Source: Rhabditoides inermis (taxonomy: Eukaryota; Nematoda; Chromadorea; Rhabditida; Rhabditidae). From it: 64,000 bases of DNA. Below are positions 18,001-28,100 of the stretch, piece after piece. The first letter of the stretch is position 1, and each line of letters starts with the position of its first letter. Under the pieces are notes generated by a model. The model was not told the origin of the DNA. It saw only the letters and a program-made list of their open reading frames with translations, and did no database searches. The stretch is taken from positions 1 through 64,000 of the forward strand of contig CAWZYM010000054.1 of NCBI GenBank assembly GCA_963966185.1. The letters run 5' to 3'. Made by a program: the position numbers and the translations under genes.

Positions 18001-21000
18001 TCCACTTGGCCAACCCGGCCCCCTTCTTGCAGATAGTGATACTAATGTCACGTATATTCAGATTGAAACACAAACACATTTGCTTGGTATAATATTTATT
18101 ACTTGCTATAGTGACAGGTGTTTGACGTAAGAACGCCGGTCGGCCCAGGACCTACCTGTTAGGGACATCCGCGTGAGCGGATGTGCCAACCCAGAGGACT
18201 TCGATATAAACCACAAAACTACTACCGTTGATAACAGAACACGTACGCGACACAACTAACTTCTCGGACGAGCACAATGGAGATACAATACAAGAGTCTA
18301 GATGGTTGGCATCTTTATCTCGCACCGCACACACAATAGGCACAGAATAGATAGACACAAGAAGAAGACATAGTTGGGACGCGGGGACGGCACCCCTCAA
18401 GAGAGAGAGAGAGGTGGTCTGTGGTTGGACCGGTGGTCTCAGGACTGGTGACTGGGCATCAGCTACCGCCGTACTGAACCCCCGACTGAGTCGGGATGGG
18501 GGCTTATATAGGGAAGGGGGCGAAGCGGGTAGAGGCGCCTCGGCCAATGGACGAGCGACGTTCGTCCCGCGCTTCCCGCTGGTGTATCAGTAGATCACCC
18601 GCCATGCCGTTGGCTGCAATCAGTGATCAGACTAAACTTTCTCCCGTAGAGTGAGATGCGACAGACAGAGAGTGTCTCTCTGGCACACCATAATGAAATA
18701 GAGGGACAAGAACTGTGTATGTTGGCAGTCTTATAGCTTGTCTTGATTCTTGATGACGGATCCTTGCTGCACAGAGTGTGTTTCTTGTTGCTGACGTCGA
18801 CTCGCTTTCATGCCTCACATCATTGTCTTTTTCACACTCTATTGCTCACAATGGGTAGACACACTGAAAACTTACAGTTACACGTGAAATTGAATACGAA
18901 TATGATGTATACTAAGCGCGCAACTAGCTCAGCATTTTCCGATCAAAAAATTATCGCGCTCTATCTACAGATAGAGCGCGATTATTTTTTTGCTCTATTC
19001 GCAACGGCTTCCCGCCATCCCGCGGCGTTTCCATCAGCTGTTTTTGATTATTTTCGAAACTCTTTCTGTTTGTATGTATTTGTTATAATTTGTTATATAA
19101 TAGGCTCGCACTTAGCTCAGGATTTCCTGTTGAAAACATTTTCGTGGGAGCTTGTACTGACGCGTCTATTCGAATCAGCTGTTTTTATTTACTGAATGTT
19201 TTTGTTGGTTCATATTTCGTATTCATGTTCTATTTTTGTGCAAAAAAAGACTACTGACACTTCTTTTAAAACATACACAATAGCTTACCATGCGTGAATT
19301 CCGTTCGTATGTCGCGTTGTTGTATGACTGTTTATTTCATGATCTATATTTGTCGCCTTCGTGTTTTATAATAGTTTTCATTGTGCTTACTTACAACCTA
19401 CAGTTGTCATTGCGAAGTAGTGTGTTTCAGTTGGATCATGATGGAGCTGGCGCACCGCGCTGATTAAGCCGGTTTCGTTGCGCAAGAAGCTGCGCAGTCA
19501 TCGCGGGTGTGTGGCGCCAGATTCTTGATGAGGTAAGGACGTAATGATTGCGATTTTCATATTTCATTTAGTTGTGTTTTATTGTAGTATTCGTCATGGT
19601 TGCAGATGATGTCGCACCGAGCCCGCGAGACGGGAAGACCGCGTGGCTGTGACCCGACAAACTTCGCCGCCTCGCCTGCCCGTTCTCTCCACTCTCCACC
19701 TTGCACTCTCGCACAGAAAAGGTTTTTAACTTCGCGGTTTTACTTTGTGTAAATGTATCCATAACAGTGGTGATTCAACAGCAATATGATGATAGCGATA
19801 GCCCTGAAACGTATTTGTTGCAGGTTCTCGTGGATGACAGCCCAGCAGCGCGTCTTCATCAAGGACTACTGACATCTCGGACATACACCTAACAACAATC
19901 AAATCGTCATGTTCTATTGTAATCGCTAAATCGAAATAAATATGTTTGCGCTGGTTTATGTCTGTCTAACATCATGTATATTCTTGGCTTATGGCATTAC
20001 TTTTCTTAACACTGATTCAATGATTGACTAGTCATGTGCATTGGTGATTATTGAATGAGTTTTGGTATAAACTTTTCAAAACCAAAGATTTTGTGTCATG
20101 GTTGCCGGGAGTGGCCGGCTGGCGCGCGCATGTCTCTATTTCTCTGCCGTCTCTCATTGTCTAACCTATTTCGTCGCGCTCGGCTCTCTTGCGCGAGAGA
20201 GCGAAACTGGTGGGCGAGCCTACTATACATGTAGTGAGAATGACAACAATGAAACAAGATAAGACATTTTCATACAAACAATGAAACGAATCCTACCTTT
20301 CATCTCAAATCCAGCTGGTTGTCGCACGAAGAATTCGATGACGCACTGCATTCCATCGCAGTAGACATCGCCTGAATGTTTTAAAGAATACGGACAATGT
20401 TTATTTACGAAATAAAACAACATAAAAACATTAAAAAGAGAAATGAAACAAACAGCTGACATTAGTTATAGGCATGTAAAAACATAAATCGTACGGTAAA
20501 TTTGAATGTTCTCGTGCTGGGACCATAAATACCATTTGAATTTCGGTATTGAAATTTTTTACTGAAATTTCACTAAACTGGTGCGCTTCGATTTTAGTAA
20601 TGAAGCTCACGACTTTTAGTGAAAAAAATACGAACTTCTGTAGTAAAAAATCACAAACTGCGCTTTTTACTAAATTCGTACTGGAATTTTAGTACAATCA
20701 GATTTGCTAGTGTTCTCCTACCGTAATTACAGTCCAGGGAATATTTAGTTCCGCCATCACTCCGCTCGTCCGTCCCGCATTTGAAAATTGCGCGCGCGCG
20801 AAAGTTTGGATGTGAATTTATTCACGTGCTCTCCCATGTCTATCGATTTTTGCCGCCTCGCACTCTGTTCACTCTGCGCTCTCTACTGGCGGCAACTGAT
20901 TTGTCCACCAACTGTATAAGTCCATAAGGTGAATTATTATTCATTAACATTATTAATTCGAATAATGATTAAAGTATGATTTAAAAAATATCTGATTGCA

Positions 21001-21693
21001 GAAGTATCTCCGGTCTTTTCTCTCTTCCTCGCCTTATCAACAACACATAGCTGATCTACAACAACATATTGATCAGGCAGTCGAGTTGCCGCGAAGAGGC
21101 GGAGGCAACAGAGGGTGAGAGAAACGCAGAGCGAGCGAGCGAGAGAGAGAGAGAGAGAGAGTGAGAGAGTGAGAGCGAGAGAGAGAGAGAAAGCGGGAGA
21201 GAGAGAGAAAGCGGGAGAGAGAGAGAGAGAGAGAGGAATAAAGAAAGAAGAAGGAAGAGAGGTGTGTGTTTGAGTCGCTCATCGACCTCGGATGCGGCGT
21301 CTTCCGTATCTGCCTACGAGTCTCTTCCCCCCGTCAACAAGCAATTAGAGCAGCTCGCCCACAATTCATCTCCTGCTCACTCTTGGAGCAGTCCGGTTGG
21401 CTACTTGTTCGCATTTGGTTGTGTATGTTGTTGCTTGCAGGGTCGCTCTTCCCGTATGCCACCCGTTCCCGTCGGAACGCCGGAAACTCCCAGGAGCCCT
21501 CGCACCACGTTCGTATCTCTCCCCTTCCCCCTCCCCCTTCTCTCTCACCCTTGTTTTGTTTACAGTAATCTTGCCGAGATCGATGAGATGGGCAGGTACC
21601 GAGTACTCTACGACGACAGTCTCTCATGCGAGGCGAACCAGCCGTCGCGACTCAAGCTCAAGCTGAGGAAGTACCTGGACAAGAGTGCACTCC

Positions 21694-21742
<49 letters not shown>

Positions 21743-21844
21743 CTGATGGTATATTTCAGGGAGGAGGATATAGCGGAAGAAGTGGCTCGGACGATCATAG
21801 CGGATATTCACAACATGGTCAGCCAGGCTGATCAGCGAGGATGA
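15017..21844 (+). CDS. AKAP10: AKAP10 (D-AKAP2)-like A-kinase anchoring protein
   Basis: Fifteen exons in phase, 493 residues: 15017..15059, 15193..15312, 15364..15483, 15548..15643, 15756..15942, 16234..16285, 16337..16405, 16460..16537, 16586..16696, 16776..16865, 21002..21114, 21275..21395, 21441..21508, 21566..21694, 21760..21844. It has two RGS-homology domains: the first from [20 protein letters not shown] through YYKKHELE, and the second around [29 protein letters not shown] and, across the large intron, RSFLSSSPY. The last exon encodes [19 protein letters not shown], an amphipathic helix like the PKA regulatory-subunit binding site of AKAP10. The protein should tether PKA and bind Rab-type GTPases. 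It is shorter than the vertebrate protein (about 660), mainly from loss of linker sequence. Intron 10 (16866..21001) is 4.1 kb and full of repeats. Confidence 0.93.
16995..17170. repeat. Tandem repeat, four diverged units of about 45 bp
   Basis: Units of the form GAATTATTCTCCTACCGTAA plus TCTAAGGGTGAGCCATAGATC. A lone related piece (TCTCCTACCGTAATTAC) lies at about 20709-20725, on the far side of the intron. Between them, 17190-17345 and 20510-20715 are both dense in ACTAAAA/TTTTAGT runs. Confidence 0.7.
17690..17925. mobile_element. Short foldback element
   Basis: GGCAATTCACAAGTGAACA at about 17679-17699 is complementary to TGTTCACTGTGAATTGCC at about 17905-17922. The stem is moderately paired with several mismatches inside. 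There is no ORF. Confidence 0.55.
17940..18025 (-). mobile_element. tRNA-like SINE head
   Basis: On the minus strand: GGTTGGCCAAGTGGATAGCG (A-box-like) followed by GGTCGCTGGTTCGATTCCCC (B-box). The acceptor stem does not pair, so it is not called as a tRNA gene. It shares the B-box region with the SINE at 7245-7516. Confidence 0.5.
18123..18687 (-). mobile_element. Diverged solo LTR related to the LTRs at 41183 and 53051
   Basis: Collinear blocks match the 643-645 bp LTRs: GGGACATCCG...GGATGTGCC, GGCATCTTTAT, ACGCGGGGACGGCACCCCTC, CAGGACTGG..ACTGGG.ATCAGCTACCGCCGTA, GACTGAGTCGGGA, TTATATAG, GGCTGCAATCAGTGATCAGACT and CCCGTAGAGTGAGATGCGAC. It begins TG (18123) and ends CA (18687) on the plus strand, so it reads TG...CA on both. 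No internal region or second copy is adjacent. I could not identify a target duplication. Confidence 0.8.
18700..21000. other. AKAP10 intron remainder, no gene recognised
   Basis: Contains runs of CAGCTG and AT-rich sequence, a short hairpin GCGCTCTATC/GATAGAGCGC near 18960, and AATAAA at about 19936 preceded by a possible small exon (19824-19871). I could not build a convincing gene. The 20510-20715 stretch is dense in TTTTAGT motifs like those at 17190-17345. Confidence 0.4.
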
Positions 21845-22357
21845 CGTCATTCCCATATTCACTCAACACTCAACTCTACTAACTACTCTCTCCGTTCTCA
21901 TCTCCCGCATTTTCACCCACATTGCGCGCTTACGAAGTTTTCTCGCTCCCATAATCAATCAATTATTTATTTTGCATAATTTACAGACTTTTCGTATTTG
22001 ACATAATAACGACGTTTTTGTACACACATTCGGTAGAGATTCGGGATGTTTCAGTAGTTCTGCCATACTAACCGACTGTGGTGGTTGTTGTAAATATGGT
22101 TACATATTGTTATAGAGCGATATAAATATCTTGCCTATGAGCAGTGTTGATATGACTAGACGTAGAAGGAGGTGGGAAGAGAAGAAGTTGGGATGCGAAG
22201 GACAGAAGAAGGGACAGGGTGTCAGGGTGAGGAGAGGGACCGCGCCTGTCTCAGTCTCCTCACCGCTTCTTCCAATCGCTCCACCGATTCTGCGAATACC
22301 GAGAGATGTTTCCTCTTTGGAGGCAGCACCTGGAAGCGACATGTTTCTTCGTTTTGC

Positions 22358-23540
22358 TCAACTCGGCAACTTATGGCTGTGCGTGTGTCTAGTCACCTTT
22401 CGTTGTTTGGTGGAAGTGGCGACGCGACTGGGAGTGCGCAGTGGGGAGTGGACAGTGATGGAGTGGCGGAGGGAGGAGACGTCGAGTTCCAAGAAGGCAG
22501 CGGCAGTGGAGGCCGGGTCGGTGACTGCGCGGAAGACATAAGGCGCCTCGTCCTCCTGCACTGCCATCACTGGCACGTCTTCCGTCACCGTCGCCGTGTC
22601 AGAGAAGAAGCTGGTGGTGGTGGGTGCGAGGCTCGTCGTCTCTTCCCCTTCCTTCCCAACTGGCAGTTCAATCAGCGTGTGCTGGATAGCCTTTCTCATG
22701 GGAAAGAGGATTCTAGCGGCTCGGATATCGTCGGCAGCTGAAAATAATAAAGGCTACATGGTTCGGACAACCTGTGTAATCCCAAACACAATATATAATG
22801 TAGGTAATGTTGAAGTGCAGAGCCGCACCGAGTGCGAAACGGGTGTCGAAGGGTCTCTTGGAAGGGTGCATGACAGCGCGTTCGTCGTCGGAGTGTTCGA
22901 TGCCCAGCAGATGGCCTATCTCGTGCACTGCCGTCTGGATATGGATGGTGGGGAGGGAGAGGGAGGGGAGGCTCACCTGGTACAGGTCCACTCCGTGTGA
23001 GGAGTGCAGTGACCAGTCTTCGTCCGCGTCAAGGTGCAATCTACCGTCCCGTGGGAAGAATGCGTGCGCAACCACGCCTTCTGTAAGCATTGCATTGTGA
23101 TTTTTTGCAGAGTGATTTTTATCAGTTTAACTTCTTCTTTATGAACATATGCATAGTCGCAGTGACATCTATTTTCGGCATGCTTCACTTTCTTTTCCGT
23201 ATTGCTATTAATATCAATCATTTGATCAAATATCACATGATCGCATTTTCCGATCTGCCAACGAGCGCGTATCGCAGCGGCTATCGAATTATTCAATTTC
23301 GCACTCTTTGCCGGTTTGTGTCTTCTTATAATTCATGGCTATCACGATTGGATCGCTTGCGCAATCCGAGTGAAAGGAAAAGTGCGCTGACCGGTCTCTG
23401 CCACAACCGCTCATTTGCCATCCATGTCGTTTTTACGTGTTCAAGCGCGCATCGAAAGTTTTTGTGGTCGTCGTGTTCCGATCCACAAATGGCAATTCGT
23501 GTGCCAAGGAGAACACAACAAGCTTCCGTCCGGGAGGAGG

Positions 23541-23601
<61 letters not shown>

Positions 23602-24426
23602 GGGATAGAGAGAACTGGTTGCGCGATACACGTACATCGTCACAAAACGGACATGGATGATACATGATGGGCACTCGAGAATACTATAAGCGTCCCACCT
23701 TTGCCATCGAATGGGAAATTGTCATAGTGATGTCTTCGCTCGAATGATACCGTCAAATCTGCGTCGACATACTCATAAGGTACCTGAACAGATCACTGTT
23801 TCACCTTACTGTATTATCGAATACCTCTTCGAACGTAGCCCCACACACGGCCGCCCATGTACCAAATGCCTTGTGGAGCGTGTCTCTGAAATATCAAAAG
23901 CTATGATTTCTTTCGTTTTCTGTTCCAATCCCCTCTCTCTATCGCAATTACATCTCACTTGCAAAACATACACGCATAATCTCCTGTACTATCGAGGAAA
24001 CAATCTTCGTGGAACCAGAATGCACGCTGTTTTATATTATATGAAGACTATCCGCACACTCGCTCCCTCACTCTCGCGCTATAGACGGACGGACGACATG
24101 TCTGTGCAAGCATACTCGAGAAGCTGGCAAGCATTCAAAACGTTCAATACGGCAACAGTGCAGTGCGGTTGGCAAGAATGGCAAGGGTATTTTCAAAACA
24201 AAGGAAAAAACTAAGCTCACCGCACAATATCCGTATCACTGCTCGTTATCAGCTTCGGATCTAGTCGCCATGTGAAGTGACTCTGCTCCCACTGCTTAGA
24301 CCGGAGAGCTCAAGTTAGAAACTGCCAACTAACTTGTATGGGTAACTCACTGTATCGTTTGTGTCTGGTTGACAGCGCAGATGGGATTATGAGTAGAAGG
24401 AAGAGGATAGGTTGGAGTGGTGGCAT
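22358..24426 (-). CDS. Matrix metalloproteinase, secreted, without recognisable propeptide
   Basis: Seven exons in phase, 300 residues: 24334..24426, 24221..24294, 23825..23885, 23699..23783, 22977..23080, 22829..22934, 22358..22737. Residues 1-19 form a signal peptide with a FLLLII core, then RHKR, which could be a furin-type site. The MMP catalytic domain follows directly: SHFTWRL, FGTWAAV, NFPFDG, VAHAFFP, then the zinc site HEIGHLLGIEHS (HExxHxxGxxH) and the downstream Met-turn VMHPSK. No PRCGxPD cysteine switch is present. The last exon runs from AADDIRAARILF into a Ser/Thr-rich tail with no hemopexin repeats. The first intron (39 bp, gttagt...ctaag) is the weakest junction. Expected role is extracellular proteolysis. 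Confidence 0.85.
23550..23605. repeat. (GA)n microsatellite in MMP intron
   Basis: About 55 bp of GA dinucleotides in the intron between exons 4 and 5 of the metalloproteinase gene. The 23081-23698 intron has no other feature that I can support. Confidence 0.85.
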
Positions 24427-25014
24427 GGAAATTGGATGGCAGCAGGGAATGAGAAAAGATGTTCTTGCCGCACTCTCTTCTCTCTCTCTCTCCAACCACC
24501 CGCCCCCACAGGCAGACAGCCAAACATCACGCATACCAATGCAACTATTCTAATACCACTCATCGCATAATCTACTATAAATCACAACTTTCTGATCTAC
24601 CTTTTCCAAGTAACCTCTTAGTCCACAACAACCAATACACACTTTCAGTTCATTATTCTTTATTAATCTACGATAACGCAATAACTAACCGACACAATAG
24701 AAAATCTAAAGAAGAAGTGAGAAATACTGAAATGCTAGTCGAAGGGCATAAGTGAGCAGTAGGAGAGCTAGAATCGGAGAGAGGACCCTGGAGGTAGGAG
24801 GTACCAGGCACAAAGGAACCACCCACACAGCAACAATCAACCACACACACACACACATACAACAACTGTGTACATGCAAGACGGGCAAGAAGAACAATAC
24901 AAAACATCGCGCATATAGACGTACCTAAACTGACAGAAGAAAATGCCTACATCAAAAATGTCATAGGAATGTGAACACAGCAATAACACCATGAAAGAAA
25001 AAGAAAAGTCATCG
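24427..25014. other. Intergenic region, MMP 5' flank and N4BP2 3' flank
   Basis: Both neighbours are on the minus strand. The interval has short AC/GT repeats (24840-24860) and nothing coding that I can support. Confidence 0.5.
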
Positions 25015-25082
25015 CTACATGGCCGTCACTTGAACCTCGCCCACATTCACCCATATGTAGCGGTAGCCCTGCAACAAGTATC

Positions 25083-25132
<50 letters not shown>

Positions 25133-28100
25133 TCTATCACTATCTTCCTTCCCTGCCTACCTTCTGCTTGAGATACGCCTCTACTGCCGGCTTGAGGACG
25201 GCTTTTCCCTGTGAGTTCTTGCCCCTTCCAGTGATGACGCGCAGAACGCGACCCGACGATCCATTGCGCAGATTCGGAGGACCTGAGGGAGAGAGATGAG
25301 AGAGGAGAGAGAGAGGGAGAGAGGGGGAGAGGGGGAGAGGAGGAGAGGGACAGAGGGGGAGAGGGAGAGAGGGAGAGAGGGAGAGAGGGACAGAGGGAGA
25401 GAATGTAGTACTGACGGTCGATGCACTCTAGCCTCTCCTTGAGTAGTGCGATGGCGTGCTTGCTGGGCAGTAGGTGCAGGTCGAGGCAGGGCTGTCCCCG
25501 GTTCGCCTCCATGATCAGCCTCGCTGCCTCCTCCCGCTTCGCCGCTGCCTGGTGCTGCAATCCACGCGCCTGCAACACGTGTCAGTCAAATCACAGTCAC
25601 ATCAACTACTCCACACATATTGCTACTAACAACACCAACCTTCTGCGAGTAGACAATTCCGGCAGCTTGCATGTTTCTGTTTCTCGCATGCGAGGCGGCG
25701 TTTGTGTACTCGATCTGAGCACGTTCCTCCAATACGTCAGCCTCTGCCTGGAAAGAGGAGGGTGCAGGGTGCAGGGTGGAGAGAGGAGGGTGCAGGGTGG
25801 AGAGAGGAGGGGAGGGTGCAGGGTGGAAAGAGGAGGGTGCATGGTGGAGAGAGGAGGGTGCAGGGTGGAGAGAGGAGGGTGCAGGGTGGAGAGAGGAGGG
25901 TGCAGGGTGGAGAGAGGAGGGTGCATGGTGGAGAGAGGAGGGTGCAGGGTGGAAAGAGGAGGGTGCATGGTGGAGAGAGGAGGGTGCAGGGTGGAGAGGG
26001 GAGGGTGCAGGGTAGAGAGAGGAGGGTGCAGGGTGGAGAGGGGAGGGTTCAGGGTAGAGAGAGGAGGGTGCAGGGTGGAGAGGGGAGGGTGCAGGGTAGA
26101 GAGAGGAGGGTGCAGGGTGGAGAGGGGAGGGTGCAGGGTGGAGAGGGGAGGGTGCATGGTGGAGAGAGGAGGGTGCAGGGTGGAGAGGGGATGGTGCATG
26201 GTGGAGAGGGGAGGGTGCAGGGTGGAGAGGGGAGGGTGCAGGGTAGAGAGAGGAGGGTGCAGGGTGGAGAGGGGAGGGTGCAGGGTAGAGAGAGGAGGGT
26301 GCAGGGTGGAGAGGGGAGAGTGCAGGGTGGAAAGAGGAGGGTGCATGGTGGAGAGAGGAGGGTGCAGGGTGGAGAGAGGAGGGTGCAGGGTGGAGAGAGG
26401 AGGGTGCAGGGTGGAGAGAGGAGGGTGCATGGTGGAGAGAGGAGGGTGCAGGGTGGAAAGAGGAGGGTGCATGGTGGAGAGGGGAGGGTTCAGGGTAGAG
26501 AGAGGAGGGTGCAGGGTGGAGAGGGGAGAGTGCAGGGTAGAGAGAGGAGGGTGCAGGGTGGAGAGGGGAGGGTGCAGGGTGGAGAGGGGAGGGTGCATGG
26601 TGGAGAGAGGAGGGTGCAGGGTGGAGAGGGGATGGTGCATGGTGGAGAGGGGAGGGTGCAGGGTGGAGAGGGGAGGGTGCAGGGTAGAGAGAGGAGGGTG
26701 CAGGGTGGAGAGGGGAGGGTGCAGGGTAGAGAGAGGAGGGTGCAGGGTGGAGAGGGGAGGGTGCAGGGTGGAGAGGGGAGGGTGCAGGGTGGAGAGGGGA
26801 GAGGGGGGACACCGGCTCGCTCACCTGCAGTTGCTTGGCTCTGTGCTGTGCCGACGACAGGTTCTTCTCGCGAGCCGCGCTCCTCGGCGTCTGCAATCTG
26901 CGTGTCCCCGTTGCCTGCCAGCCGAGCTCACCCTGTCCTCCTCCACAGTCCCCCTTCCTCCGACCGTGATCAGTCTGCTCCGCTCCTCCCTCTCCTTCCG
27001 CTCACTCGCAGCCACAGCCTCTATAGTGGGGGTGGGCGGCAGCCGGGCCTCTTCTCCCAGCATGTACCCAAGCGTCATCCGAGTGATCGTAGAGTCACAA
27101 CTGCAACAACAACACTCCAATCCTTTCATTTACAACTAGTAAACTCACTTGCAGTCCCTGAACACTTCTTCTATCACTTCCGATCCAATATTCTTGTAGT
27201 CTCCAACAATACCATCCAGCTGGTGTCTTTGCGCGCGCGTCAGCGCAACCTGAAACCACTATGTTCGACAACACGTCATCGTCCCGGTGACGTCACCTTG
27301 CCGTCTCTGCGCAGTTGCTCTTCGTTAAGACGCTCCTGCTCCATGCGAGCAATCTCCTCGTCGTTCCGAGTGTCAGGGAATGAGGCGTCGTCTACAACGG
27401 GGTGCAAAGAAATGTTGCTGTGACTAGTTGTGTGACTGACATTGAGCGGCCCTTGCGTACTCGACGGGGACTCCCTGCCATGCGAGGTACAACTGGTGCA
27501 GCAGCCAGGCAGGCACCAGCGCCAGCGATCCACACACCGACTGCTGCTCGTCTCCTCAACACACACCCATTCTCACATTCCTCTCCACACCACTCGCGTC
27601 ACCAACATCAACAAGTCACCAACATCTAGCACTATCCCCTTGGTAAAGTTCTGAGTCGTATGAGACTTGCTTCGAGTCGCATACTCACCAAACATGACGG
27701 TGAGTTTGTTCTTGATATCATCGCTCAGCAATACCTCCACACAGCGATCAGATAGTACCATGTCTCCTGAAACACAACATGCATCAGACACACCAACAAA
27801 CACTATGAACATGGCATCTAATAAAGTCAGGAATGATGATCATGAATCCCCTATGAGATTTTATATAATCATACAATGAGACGATTGAGGTATGCGCGCC
27901 AAACGGCACCTCTAGTCAAACACGCCGAAATTCCCTGATTAGAAACGAAAGTAGAAGTATATCGTTGATGTAGAAGCAAACGTCTATAACTAAACACGGC
28001 ACACGAGAGACCATTTCCATGGTATTATACGCAGTGGCACGAGATTGGCATTGTGCCGGAAAAGAAAAGCTTCATTGCTATTCATCACCATGACCAAACT

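Noticed and set aside
19300..19945. A small gene in the AKAP10 intron with AATAAA at about 19936
   Set aside because: Candidate exons give no frame longer than about 20 residues and no recognisable domain.
22131..22741. Plus-strand ORFs opposite the last MMP exon
   Set aside because: Shadow frames of the metalloproteinase tail; no plus-strand splice signals agree.
25421..27423. ORFs up to 573 codons on both strands
   Set aside because: They read through the 21 bp minisatellite in an N4BP2 intron and cross real exon-intron borders in the wrong frame.
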